NCBI RefSeq assembly: GCF_018860245.1
Contig: NZ_JAHKPD010000007.1
Coordinates: 222,265 to 286,264, forward strand
From: Pseudotamlana agarivorans
GTDB taxonomy: Bacteria > Bacteroidota > Bacteroidia > Flavobacteriales > Flavobacteriaceae
Reading direction: 5' to 3'
DNA: 64,000 nt
Shown: positions 7,758-16,825 of the stretch, piece by piece
How positions within the stretch are numbered: the first letter of the stretch is position 1
Layout of the letters: each line of letters starts with the position of its first letter
Made by a program: the position numbers and the translations under genes
Notes under the pieces: generated by a model
What the model was told of the DNA's origin: nothing
Databases searched by the model: none
The model's input: the letters and a program-made list of their open reading frames with translations, nothing else

Positions 7758-10706
7758 TTGCAAACTACAATCTCCTTGTGGGGGCTAAAACCTCTATCCC
7801 TTAGAAAAACAACCACCAAAATCTTAGCGCTTGCTTGCCTGATATCGACAAGTGCTGCAACGGCTCAAGAACTACCCGTTGATCAGATAAAATCACAAAT
7901 CAAAGCTTATAAAAAAGACGTTCGCGGACCATATTACAGAATAAAATGGTTTTGTGATGATGGTACCATACGTGAAGCCAAAGACCCTTGTCCGGATGAG
8001 ATTGGTGGTATCCAACACGCCAGTTTGAAATCTGATGTTGAAAAACTAGGAAAAAAGCATCATATCTTTTTTGGCAACTTATTAGTTCAAAATGAAAATG
8101 AAGACTTTTGGGACCACAAGCATAACCATAGCCGATTAAAACAATATCAAATAGTTAAGTATTTACAAAGTGTTGACGAAGGCTGGATTTATAGACGCGG
8201 GCAATTTTACCGTGGGGCAATGCAATCTGAAGATGAACAAGCCTGGGGCCTAGAATTCTACAAATGGCTACTAAAAAACAAGAGTTACACCAAAGGTCAA
8301 TTCTTTTTACTGAAACAATCATTACATGATATCCCGCATTCTGGAGACAGCAATTTAGCTCAAAAAATGCGTAGCGAATCTAAAGTTTTAGGAAATGAAA
8401 TTAGTTCATTTATGAAACTAAGAATTAAGATTCATGGTAATCCTGAAAAAAGAGATATCGCTTCGGTAAAAAGCTTTGTTTCAAAACATAACTCAGATCT
8501 TAGTGCAGATCAAAAAAAGGAATTCAAGACCTTATTAGCCACCATGGAGGATTACTACAAACCTCTAAACATAAAAGATATTAAAGGATTAAGCAACCAA
8601 CTTTCTAATCCGCATAAAACCGAATTAAATAATTTATTAGCGCCTTATAACGCCGGTTTATCAGCAAAAGACAAGATTGAAACTTTAGGCCCCGTGCTCA
8701 TGTATATTCGTGAACATTTTGAAGGTTTAAATTCGGCAAACGATAAATTAGCAGCATTAGATATTTCTAATAAGATTGAAAAAACCGTTTTTCAGAATTC
8801 TCAAGAATGGACGCCGAACGACCTAAATGGTATCCTGCAAAAAATTGATTACTTAAGCTATGTGGCGGCTTCTACAGGTTTAATTGAACTTTGGGAATAC
8901 AACAAAATCAAATCGACTTTAGGAAAATACAAAAATAAAAAACAATTAACTATTGCCGAATTAAACAAGGTATTAAGCACTTCTAGAAGTGTTGTAGAAT
9001 GGAGTGCTGGAATGGTAAAGGCAAATTATAGTGAAATTGTTGAAACTTACTCACAATTCGAACCTTTATCTTATGGTTTTATTGATGATAAAATTCGTTC
9101 ATCTATCGCCTTAGACTTAGGAAATAGTGTTGGGGTTTTAGGAAAATATATTTCTGAAAAATCATCGATTAAAAATGAAGTGATTGGTGTTTCAAAACCA
9201 GCAACCATAAGAGGATTAAACCCTGGTTATGCTTTTGGTGAATTGGTTGTAGTTGAAGGTTCGATTGAAAATATCAATTTTTCAAAAGATAAAATTTACG
9301 TATTCAACAGACCACCTTCAGGACTAAAACCTATAGCTGGAATTATGACCGTTTCCGAGGGAAATTTAGTATCACACGTGCAATTATTAGCTAGAAACCT
9401 AGGTGTACCAAATGCGGCACTTTCACAAGAAAACTTAGACGATTTAGCCAAGTACAATGGTAAAAAGGTATTCTACGCGGTTTCGACAAAGGGTAATGTG
9501 ATTGTTAAAACTGAAGGCCAAATGTCTTCCGAAGAAAAAGCTCTTTTTAGTAAAGTAGAGCGCAGCACCAATAAAATCACAGTACCTGTAGATCGCATAC
9601 AATTGGATCAAACCGATATTTTAAATATGCGTGAGGTGGACGCTTCCGATTCAGGAAAACTTTGTGGTCCAAAAGCAGCAAATTTATCACAGTTAAAATC
9701 GATGTTCCCCGATCATGTGGTAGAAGGTTTTGTCATTCCATTTGGTATTTTCAGAAAGCACCTTGATAATCAAATGACAGGTCAAAACATGACCTATTGG
9801 GCGTTTTTAACGCAAACCTATGCTGAATGTGAAGCCATGAAAAAGGCTAACAAAACAGAAAATGAAGTTGAAGCCTATCAATTTAAACGCTTAAGTACTT
9901 TAAGAACTGCGATTATAAACATGGACCTTAATCCTGATTTTATCGCACAATTACGTAAAAATTTCATAGATGCTTTCAAGAAACCTATTGGTGAAGTTCC
10001 TGTTTTCTTAAGAAGTGACACCAATATGGAGGATCTCAAAGAATTTACTGGAGCTGGTTTAAACTTAACGTTGTTTAATGTTCTAGCGGAACAAAAAATC
10101 ATTGAAGGCATCAAAAAAGTTTGGGCGTCACCTTATATGGAACGTAGTTTAAAATGGCGTCAAAAGTACCTTTTAAACCCTGAATATGTATTCCCTTCAA
10201 TTTTGGTTATTCCTGGGGTAAACGTAGATTATTCTGGCGTTGTAGTAACAACCGGAATTAACGCTGGTGGCGAAGATGATTTAACCATTGCTTTTAGTCG
10301 CGGTGTTGGTGGTGCGGTTGATGGTCAATCGGCTGAAACACGAATGGTTTCAAAACACAATAACTTATTATTATCACCTTCTAGAGAACCTAGTTTTTTA
10401 ACCCTTCCAAAAACGGGAGGCACGAATCGCGAATACACCACGTTTGAAGATCCTATTTTATCAGAAAAAAACATGCAGTCTATTCGTGAAATGGTAGAAC
10501 AAGTCCGTAAAAAGATGCCAGAGCAAACGGGTTCGGACTACAAAGGCCCTTATGATATGGAAATGGGCTTTCAAAATGATAAACTTTGGTTATTCCAAAT
10601 ACGTCCTTTTGTACAAAACAAAAAAGCATCAAGCTCGAAGTATTTAAAATCGATTACTCCAAAAGTAAACTACAATCAAAATATCCCTTTAAACTCAAAC
10701 TTGTAA
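7758..10706 (+). CDS. Exported dikinase-like protein: phosphohistidine domain then C-terminal ATP-grasp (PPDK_N) domain
   Basis: 982 residues from a TTG start at 7758; no ATG precedes the signal peptide (KILALACLISTSAATAQ). Residues about 35-470 are a helical region I do not recognise. Residues about 480-590 are a PEP-utiliser mobile domain with the phosphorylatable histidine in VSHVQLLARNLGVPNA (His540). Residues about 640-965 are the PPDK_N ATP-binding domain (FLRSDTNMEDL, Arg752; and LWLFQIRPF). No PEP-binding barrel is present, so it cannot be a PEP synthase. The His-then-ATP order matches glucan-water dikinases, whose histidine passes a phosphate to a glucan. ATP chemistry behind a signal peptide is unusual. 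The serine hydrolase gene starts 4 nt downstream. Confidence 0.85.
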   Translation: MQTTISLWGLKPLSLRKTTTKILALACLISTSAATAQELPVDQIKSQIKAYKKDVRGPYYRIKWFCDDGTIREAKDPCPDEIGGIQHASLKSDVEKLGKKHHIFFGNLLVQNENEDFWDHKHNHSRLKQYQIVKYLQSVDEGWIYRRGQFYRGAMQSEDEQAWGLEFYKWLLKNKSYTKGQFFLLKQSLHDIPHSGDSNLAQKMRSESKVLGNEISSFMKLRIKIHGNPEKRDIASVKSFVSKHNSDLSADQKKEFKTLLATMEDYYKPLNIKDIKGLSNQLSNPHKTELNNLLAPYNAGLSAKDKIETLGPVLMYIREHFEGLNSANDKLAALDISNKIEKTVFQNSQEWTPNDLNGILQKIDYLSYVAASTGLIELWEYNKIKSTLGKYKNKKQLTIAELNKVLSTSRSVVEWSAGMVKANYSEIVETYSQFEPLSYGFIDDKIRSSIALDLGNSVGVLGKYISEKSSIKNEVIGVSKPATIRGLNPGYAFGELVVVEGSIENINFSKDKIYVFNRPPSGLKPIAGIMTVSEGNLVSHVQLLARNLGVPNAALSQENLDDLAKYNGKKVFYAVSTKGNVIVKTEGQMSSEEKALFSKVERSTNKITVPVDRIQLDQTDILNMREVDASDSGKLCGPKAANLSQLKSMFPDHVVEGFVIPFGIFRKHLDNQMTGQNMTYWAFLTQTYAECEAMKKANKTENEVEAYQFKRLSTLRTAIINMDLNPDFIAQLRKNFIDAFKKPIGEVPVFLRSDTNMEDLKEFTGAGLNLTLFNVLAEQKIIEGIKKVWASPYMERSLKWRQKYLLNPEYVFPSILVIPGVNVDYSGVVVTTGINAGGEDDLTIAFSRGVGGAVDGQSAETRMVSKHNNLLLSPSREPSFLTLPKTGGTNREYTTFEDPILSEKNMQSIREMVEQVRKKMPEQTGSDYKGPYDMEMGFQNDKLWLFQIRPFVQNKKASSSKYLKSITPKVNYNQNIPLNSNL

Positions 10707-10710
10707 CAAT

Positions 10711-11958
10711 ATGCAAAAATTACTTTTTCTTGGCATAGGAATTCCGCTTATTATTTTAGGCGCACTTTATCCAATAGACGGCTACAAATCAACAAAAATC
10801 GCAAGATTACTTTATGTAGAAAAGGCTGTAAATAGCGAAAAAGGCTATAGACGAATTCCAGAAGGCGCTTTATTAAAACTCGAAGACATTAAACTAAATT
10901 TAACTTCATGTAATGGCGAAGTAGTAGATAGTCTTTTAAAAGAAGATCCTGAATTTTCAAGGGCCATAAAAAGAGCCATCCCTAGTGGGAATTACTCTTT
11001 AACAGCGGTAGATATGTCTGACCCAAGCGATTTAAAATACGCCGCTTACCGCGAAAACAGAGGTTACCAACCAGGCAGCGTTGGTAAACTTGTTGTATTA
11101 AACGCGTTCTTTTCAGAATTAAAAAAACTGTATCCTAATTCATGGAACAAAAGAACCGATTTGATGCGCGACAAAAGAGTCGCTTCTGGTATTTTTGGAA
11201 CTGGAGACCACCACACCATTCCGGTTTATAATATTGAAACCGAAAAACAAGTAAAACGTAAAGTTGTTTCTAGCGATGTATTTTCATTATATGAATGGTT
11301 AGACCACATGGTATCGGTAAGTAATAATGGCGCAGCAACTGTTGTGTTTAGAGAAACCATGCTACTCAATCACTTTGGAGAAAAATACCCAGAATTAACC
11401 GATGAGGAGGCCTTAAATTATTTTAAAGAAACACGTCGTGATACGTTAACTAATCGTGCACATCGCGTAATAAACCAACCATTAAGAGACATAGGTATTA
11501 CGGAAGACGAATGGAAACTTGGCGGTATGTTCACACACGCTTCAGCAAAATATGTTGGTAGAAAAGGTGGAAGTAGTGCCACACCAAAAGGATTAATGAA
11601 GTTTCTAGTCCTATTAGAACAAGGAAATCTTCATGATAGAAAAACGAGTTTAGAAATGAAACGTCTAATTTATTTAACAGACAGACGTATTCGTTATGCA
11701 CAGTCACCACGTTTAAAAGAAGCTGCCGTTTACTTTAAATCGGGTAGTTTCTACAAATGTAACCGCGAAAAAAACCCAAACTGTGGCGATTACCAGGGTA
11801 ATGTTTTCAATTACATGAATTCCGTAATCATCGTAGAACAACCGAATGGCAAAAAATATATGGTTTGTTTAATGACCAATGTTCTGAATAAAAATTCGGC
11901 TTGGGCTCACTTAGATTTAGCAAATAAAATAGACCGAATTATTAATCCGGACGCTTAA
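10711..11958 (+). CDS. Membrane-anchored or exported serine hydrolase, class A beta-lactamase/D,D-peptidase fold
   Basis: 415 residues. An N-terminal hydrophobic stretch (LLFLGIGIPLIILGALYPI) acts as a signal or anchor. The three penicilloyl-serine-transferase motifs are seen in order: SVGK (Ser123-Lys126), SNN (204-206) and KSG (343-345). Cysteines near residue 350 and later (KCNREKNPNCGD) could form a disulfide. The fold suggests hydrolysis of an amide or ester in the periplasm; no clear beta-lactamase omega-loop glutamate was identified. It is tightly coupled to the upstream dikinase gene, and its 3' end overlaps the convergent translocase-like gene by 17 bp. Confidence 0.86.
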   Translation: MQKLLFLGIGIPLIILGALYPIDGYKSTKIARLLYVEKAVNSEKGYRRIPEGALLKLEDIKLNLTSCNGEVVDSLLKEDPEFSRAIKRAIPSGNYSLTAVDMSDPSDLKYAAYRENRGYQPGSVGKLVVLNAFFSELKKLYPNSWNKRTDLMRDKRVASGIFGTGDHHTIPVYNIETEKQVKRKVVSSDVFSLYEWLDHMVSVSNNGAATVVFRETMLLNHFGEKYPELTDEEALNYFKETRRDTLTNRAHRVINQPLRDIGITEDEWKLGGMFTHASAKYVGRKGGSSATPKGLMKFLVLLEQGNLHDRKTSLEMKRLIYLTDRRIRYAQSPRLKEAAVYFKSGSFYKCNREKNPNCGDYQGNVFNYMNSVIIVEQPNGKKYMVCLMTNVLNKNSAWAHLDLANKIDRIINPDA

Positions 11959-14761
11959 TAGCATTTAAAATTTGATGCGCCTTATTACTTATTTCCGCTT
12001 CTGCATGTCGCGTTAATGGTTTTAAGGCGTTTTTATACCCACTAGCATCTGGCATGTTTTCTAAGACATGGAGCGCTGCTAATTTCAATGTGACATTCCC
12101 GTCTTTAAGTAGTGTGATTAAACAGATTTCTACATCACTAAATTTGGCTTGAACTTGGCTTAAATCCTGTATTTCACGCTCTTCAATAAAATGATACTCA
12201 ACTATAGGAATCAGTTCTGCCTTTAAACTTACATGCAGAATATTATCTAGAAACTCTATAGAATTTACCTTAACGGATTCAGCTTCATCTTTTAAACCGA
12301 AATATGCAATTTCCATATCATCTTCATTAAGTACAAGAGATAAAATTTCAAAAATAACATGCATAGAACAATCTAATTCCTCTTGAATAACATGAACTAA
12401 TTGTTCCATCGAAATTTGTAACGCTGTGTTTTCAGTAACTAATTCCTCTTCTTTCTGTATTGTTTTTATTATGGATATGCGTTGTAAATAAAATTCACAT
12501 TCTTTAAGTACATTTTCAAACACCCTGTCTTTATCCATTTTCACGCCGATATCCTGAAAATGCAAATCTACCATAACTTTAACCGCTTCAAATCGCATAT
12601 AAGGATCACTAGAAATACCCAATCGGATTAGTAGTTTTAAGGAATCCCTATTTTTTATAGTCGCCAAGACTTTTGGCAAGTGCTTTTTTACTTTTGAATC
12701 TAGATTTTCGTAAACACCATATTCAAGTAAATAATTTGGTACATGGTTCCCGAAACTATGAAGCGCACTTATGGTAACTTCTCTAAGCTCTTCTTGATTT
12801 AATCGGGGTAGCAAATCCTTAATAAATTCATCATGCCCAGACAACCCAGCAGCTTTAATAGCATGCTTCAAAATATAAGCCGTATCTGATTTTAAATACT
12901 TCTTTATAAATTCGAAAAATTCAGAAAAACGGGCGTAACCTACAGTCACCAGGAATTCTGCAATTTCCTCTTTAGAATGCGACACTGTTTCGTCTTCAAT
13001 GGCCTTAATACGTTTTCTTAAACGCTCATGTAGTCCGTATTTTTTAACTAAATTCTTATTATCTACCGCAAGTTCAGCAAGACAAAGTAGCGCGGCATCG
13101 GCAATGTATTTCTTTCGGTGATCTAAATATTTTTTAAATACATTGTTTTCACCTATTTTAGTATGCAACAGCATATACTCCATAGCTTCATAAACAACCT
13201 CTCTATCGTTGTTTACCTCAATCAACTTATTAACTTTACTTGCAGCGGCCCCATGCTTAAAATAATAAATCTCCTTAATTGCCGCCGCTTTTACTAAATT
13301 AGAAGGGTGGTCTAAGAGTTTTATAATATGAGGCTTATGAACATCGGTAATACTATCACCTAAGCGTTCTAGAAGGTTTATAATCTCCTCTTCTCCTCCA
13401 GAGGTTAAAACCTTTATAACCGAAGCATGTAATGCTTTTTTTAAAGTCTTAATACCATCTATATCATGATTACCTATAGCGCTTAAAATATTGGTTTTAA
13501 AAGTATCAAAATAAGCATTCCGTAACTGATAGATTAGTATAATCCAAACAAACAGAAAGAACAATATAATGACGGTGATATAATGTTCATGTAAATCTAA
13601 ACCTCTAACAACAAATATCAATAAAAAACCTGCAATACCAGTAGCTATACTATCTACCACCACATCGATAAAAGACTTGGCTTGTTTTTTATCTTCATAT
13701 GGGATAGGCATAATAGATAATTCTACAGCTGCTTTATTTATGGATTGCTTAAAACTGCCATCTACACCTTTCAATAAAATTAACACCCATAATTCTGGAA
13801 AAACCAAAAACAACAAACAGCCCATTGCTATCCCTAAAGGTAGCAGTAGTAAATTAGAAGTCACCCCTAACCAAGCCAATAAACGGTTGGTTAAGAACAA
13901 TTGAATTAAAAGGGACGCGACATTGAAAGAAGAGAACCAAAAACCAAAAAAGGAAGCCAATTCGTTAGGGTCTTGAATTTTTAAATTTGCAAAATCACTA
14001 AATTGATAGTCTACCAATTTCGCCATGATCACAGAAACGCCAACAGTTAATGCTAAATACGTTAGGTGTTTCGATTTAAAAATTATTTTAACGGCTATCT
14101 GGCTTCTTTTCTTTTTCTGCTTAATTGATTTTCCTGTTTGGATATCGGTAGTATTATGTAAACGGTGGTTCCACACCCAAAAAATAATAGGTATACATAC
14201 CAAAATCAAACCTGAAGCTAAATAAATGACATATAAATTCCCAAAAGCCTTTGAGATAATAGTGGTTAAATAACCTCCAAAAATCCCACCTGCAATAGCT
14301 CCCGAACCTATAAAACCAAACAAACGTTTTGCCTCTCTTGCATTGTAAACCATATTGGCTATAATCCAAAACTGAGAAGTCACTAAAACACCAAAAAGCG
14401 AGACACTTACATAATAAGCATACAGAATAAAATCGCTATTTAACTGATACTGAATTATAAAACCAAGCGCTAAAAAACAAGCACTAAAAAATAAAAGCGT
14501 TACAATAGCTATAGATTTAATACTAAAAAACCGGAGAGATTTATCGTAAAAATAAGAAGAGAGCACGGCTGTAACCGCAACAATCAAATAAGCATTTGGC
14601 AGCTCGGAAGCTCCTAAATTTGATAAGAAAAGGGCACTAATAGTGGGTTTTACCATGAGCAAAACCGAAATAACTATAAAGATATAAAGTTGCATCAAGA
14701 AAGAGATTCGAAACTCTCCCTCACGAATATTAAAAGTCTTTTTTACAAAGTTTTTTAGCAT
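11942..14761 (-). CDS. Nucleotide-translocase/MFS-like membrane protein fused to C-terminal HEAT repeats
   Basis: 939 residues. Residues about 1-425 hold about 12 membrane helices and resemble the NTT/TLC ATP-ADP translocase branch of MFS-like carriers: an N-terminus with REGEFRISFLM, then VLLMVKPTISALFLSNLG, and NKAAVELSIMPIPYEDKKQAKSFIDV, the conserved segment of such carriers. Residues about 435-939 are regular paired helices typical of HEAT repeats (e.g. LLDHPSNLVKAAAIKEIYYF). NTT proteins fused to HEAT repeats are, as I recall, known in free-living bacteria with unsettled substrates. The gene follows a serine hydrolase by 8 nt and overlaps the convergent one. Whether it moves nucleotides is unproven. 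Confidence 0.78.
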   Translation of the reverse strand: MLKNFVKKTFNIREGEFRISFLMQLYIFIVISVLLMVKPTISALFLSNLGASELPNAYLIVAVTAVLSSYFYDKSLRFFSIKSIAIVTLLFFSACFLALGFIIQYQLNSDFILYAYYVSVSLFGVLVTSQFWIIANMVYNAREAKRLFGFIGSGAIAGGIFGGYLTTIISKAFGNLYVIYLASGLILVCIPIIFWVWNHRLHNTTDIQTGKSIKQKKKRSQIAVKIIFKSKHLTYLALTVGVSVIMAKLVDYQFSDFANLKIQDPNELASFFGFWFSSFNVASLLIQLFLTNRLLAWLGVTSNLLLLPLGIAMGCLLFLVFPELWVLILLKGVDGSFKQSINKAAVELSIMPIPYEDKKQAKSFIDVVVDSIATGIAGFLLIFVVRGLDLHEHYITVIILFFLFVWIILIYQLRNAYFDTFKTNILSAIGNHDIDGIKTLKKALHASVIKVLTSGGEEEIINLLERLGDSITDVHKPHIIKLLDHPSNLVKAAAIKEIYYFKHGAAASKVNKLIEVNNDREVVYEAMEYMLLHTKIGENNVFKKYLDHRKKYIADAALLCLAELAVDNKNLVKKYGLHERLRKRIKAIEDETVSHSKEEIAEFLVTVGYARFSEFFEFIKKYLKSDTAYILKHAIKAAGLSGHDEFIKDLLPRLNQEELREVTISALHSFGNHVPNYLLEYGVYENLDSKVKKHLPKVLATIKNRDSLKLLIRLGISSDPYMRFEAVKVMVDLHFQDIGVKMDKDRVFENVLKECEFYLQRISIIKTIQKEEELVTENTALQISMEQLVHVIQEELDCSMHVIFEILSLVLNEDDMEIAYFGLKDEAESVKVNSIEFLDNILHVSLKAELIPIVEYHFIEEREIQDLSQVQAKFSDVEICLITLLKDGNVTLKLAALHVLENMPDASGYKNALKPLTRHAEAEISNKAHQILNAIKRPD

Positions 14762-14769
14762 GCACTAAT

Positions 14770-15687
14770 TTACTCAGAACAATTTAACATCCTAGATTTT
14801 TTTAGCACTTTTTCAACTGGAGTAATTAGATTTCTAATTATTTGTTCGCCATGAGAACTCTCTATTAAAGCGACCAAAATATACCGTCTATCCTTTCCCC
14901 AAACTAATACTGAATCGGAATGATAATTTTTCCATGAGCCCGATTTTCTAAATAATTTGGCATTGGGAGCGACCTTATTTAAAGTATATACAAACTTATG
15001 CCCCAATTGTGGGTTTTTTAAAATTTCTAACATTTCAGCTGAACGCTGGTTATTAATTAGTTTTCCAAAAACCAAATGGTAATATAAATTTGCTGCTTGG
15101 TAAGATGTTGCCGCATGACTTAAGCCTTTTAAGGGATCTGGATACCTTGCTCCCGCCGCTGCATAGCGTTTACCAACCCATAAACCGCCACCTTGTTCAG
15201 CATCATATAAAGTTGTTTTTGTACTACGTAAAACCTTTTCAATACGCTTGTATCCAACCAAATCAATCATTCTTGTAGAAGCCGCATTATTCGATTTACT
15301 AATCATAAGACTCAAATCTTTCCGAACAGCAGGAGTGTCTTTAACTATACCCTTATCAATGGCATCCATAACCGTATAAAGCACAGCGATTTTAGGTAAA
15401 CTCGCCGCATACATCATATTATTTTCGTTCACACCTGCAAACCCAATATGATTGATATCATGTAAATCTACCAATGAAATAGACATTTTCTTTGACTGAA
15501 TTAGAGCCTTCCAACTTTTATTCTTGTTAAGTTCTGCCTTTAAATTTTTTTCCAGAGCTTCACACTTATTGGATTTTAATTCTTTAAATTCGGTCGTGCG
15601 AATAGGCAATGGCTTTTGGGCCGCTACAGTAAGCACTAGCAAACAAAAAAGAAACGACAATTTACTTTTAACCTCAGAATAATTCAA
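14770..15687 (-). CDS. Exported serine hydrolase, class A beta-lactamase-like
   Basis: 305 residues with a hydrophobic signal region ending VAAQ near residue 24. Motifs: SLPK (Ser96-Lys99), SNN (132-134) and KSG (248-250) in FRKSGSW. The size and spacing are those of class A beta-lactamases, but I do not see a clear ExxLN omega-loop motif, so antibiotic hydrolysis should not be assumed. It heads an operon with the HEAT-fused translocase 8 nt downstream. A paralogous hydrolase belongs to the facing dikinase operon, so each convergent pair contains one such enzyme. Confidence 0.86.
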   Translation of the reverse strand: MNYSEVKSKLSFLFCLLVLTVAAQKPLPIRTTEFKELKSNKCEALEKNLKAELNKNKSWKALIQSKKMSISLVDLHDINHIGFAGVNENNMMYAASLPKIAVLYTVMDAIDKGIVKDTPAVRKDLSLMISKSNNAASTRMIDLVGYKRIEKVLRSTKTTLYDAEQGGGLWVGKRYAAAGARYPDPLKGLSHAATSYQAANLYYHLVFGKLINNQRSAEMLEILKNPQLGHKFVYTLNKVAPNAKLFRKSGSWKNYHSDSVLVWGKDRRYILVALIESSHGEQIIRNLITPVEKVLKKSRMLNCSE

Positions 15688-15702
15688 ACTTAAAATATTT
15701 AC

Positions 15703-15776
15703 TTAAACAATAGATTTTATGAAACTTACATCCTTTCAAGCTGCAAAGATATAACAAAATGCATGCTATTGTTTAA
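15703..15776. promoter_or_regulatory. Divergent control region with an 11-bp inverted repeat and a minus-strand promoter box
   Basis: TTAAACAATAG (15703-15713) and CTATTGTTTAA (15766-15776) are perfect inverted arms 52 bp apart. Between them CAAAGATA (15744-15751) reads TATCTTTG on the minus strand, a TAnnTTTG promoter box for the serine hydrolase/HEAT operon, giving a leader of about 50 nt. The arms may be operators acting on this operon and on the phosphorylase gene starting at 15797. Confidence 0.45.
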
Positions 15777-15796
15777 ACGAAATCTTAAAATACATC

Positions 15797-16609
15797 ATGG
15801 TAAATCAAATAGAAAAAACAACGGCATACTTAATAGAGAAGGGTTTTGACAAACCTGAAATCGGCATTATTTTAGGCACAGGACTAGGTCAACTCATTGA
15901 TGAAATAGAGATCATTAAAGAAATAAGCTATAACCACATTCCGTATTTCCCTACAGCCACAGTAGAGTTTCATAAAGGTAAATTGATTTTTGGTTTACTA
16001 GAAGGTAAAAAAGTTGTAGTCATGCAAGGTCGTTTTCATTTATATGAAGGCTATACATTACAAGATGTGACCTACCCGGTACGAATCATGGAAAAATTAG
16101 GCATTCACACTTTATTAGTTTCCAATGCTGCAGGTGCGATTAATTTAGATTTCAAAAAAGGCGAACTTATGCTTATTGAAGATCACATTAATTTACAATG
16201 CAGCTCTCCCCTAGCCTTCAATGGTGTTGAAAAAATGGGCGAGCGTTTTGTTGATATGAGTGCGCCTTATGACGCCGAAATCAATGCGAAATTTAAAAGT
16301 ATCGCCAAAGCCAACAACATCAATTTACATGAGGGCGTTTACGCCAGTGTTGTAGGTCCGCAATTAGAAACCCGCGCCGAATACCGCATGCTGAAAATCA
16401 TAGGTGCCGATGCCGTAGGGATGAGTACTGTTCCAGAGATTATCGTAGCCAATCATTTAAAATTAAAAGTGGCTGCTGTGTCAGTTTTAACAGATGAATG
16501 CGACCCAGACCACTTAGAACCTGTAAACATAGAAGAAATTATTGCCATGGCTCACAAAGCTGAACCGGTGATGATTACTTTGTTTAAGGAACTTATAAAA
16601 AGTTTATAG
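15797..16609 (+). CDS. Purine nucleoside phosphorylase (trimeric PNP-I family)
   Basis: 270 residues, the usual length. Motifs: GIILGTGLGQL (phosphate-binding loop), GRFHLYEGY, NAAGAIN, and the substrate region YASVVGPQLETRAEYRML with GADAVGMSTVPE. The enzyme cleaves purine nucleosides with phosphate to a base and ribose-1-phosphate. Being next to arsM and near arsS, it may remove adenine from the deoxyadenosyl-arsenical made by ArsS, a step needed to reach arsenosugars (inference). It could equally be the general salvage enzyme. A hairpin repeat lies 31 bp after the stop. Confidence 0.93.
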   Translation: MVNQIEKTTAYLIEKGFDKPEIGIILGTGLGQLIDEIEIIKEISYNHIPYFPTATVEFHKGKLIFGLLEGKKVVVMQGRFHLYEGYTLQDVTYPVRIMEKLGIHTLLVSNAAGAINLDFKKGELMLIEDHINLQCSSPLAFNGVEKMGERFVDMSAPYDAEINAKFKSIAKANNINLHEGVYASVVGPQLETRAEYRMLKIIGADAVGMSTVPEIIVANHLKLKVAAVSVLTDECDPDHLEPVNIEEIIAMAHKAEPVMITLFKELIKSL

Positions 16610-16639
16610 AATACGATGTAATAAAACTTTCATAACGTC

Positions 16640-16660
16640 ATGCCGAACTTGATTCGGCAT
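16640..16660. repeat. Hairpin repeat (ATGCCGAA family) after the phosphorylase gene
   Basis: ATGCCGAA (16640-16647) pairs with TTCGGCAT (16653-16660) around a 5-nt loop, flanked by GTC and CTC. It belongs to the common flavobacterial GTCATGC(C/T)GAA...GCATCTC element and may also end the transcript. Confidence 0.65.
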
Positions 16661-16798
16661 CTCATTAATTTTGAAAGCAAAAAACTTATGATTAAGCCTC
16701 TGAAATCTAAGATTCAACACAACTCTCTAGATTTGAGGTGAACATATTCTATTATGTTTTTTTACAGAAATTCGAAATAATCAACTTAAAATCAAGAG

Positions 16799-16818
16799 AT
16801 TCCCACTTTCGTGGGAAT
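16799..16818. repeat. Short hairpin repeat (ATTCC family) immediately upstream of arsM
   Basis: ATTCCCAC-TTTC-GTGGGAAT, a perfect 8-bp stem with a 4-nt loop, ending 7 nt before the arsM ATG, where a ribosome-binding site would lie. It has the same layout as the hairpin upstream of 18072. Confidence 0.8.
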
Positions 16819-16825
16819 AAAAACT

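Noticed and set aside
7758..10706. PEP synthase or pyruvate phosphate dikinase
   Set aside because: The C-terminal PEP/pyruvate-binding barrel is missing and the His and ATP domains are in the reverse order.
10711..15687. Beta-lactamase resistance genes
   Set aside because: Both hydrolases carry the SxxK, SNN and KSG motifs, but I could not identify the class A omega-loop glutamate, and their context is a dikinase/translocase locus.
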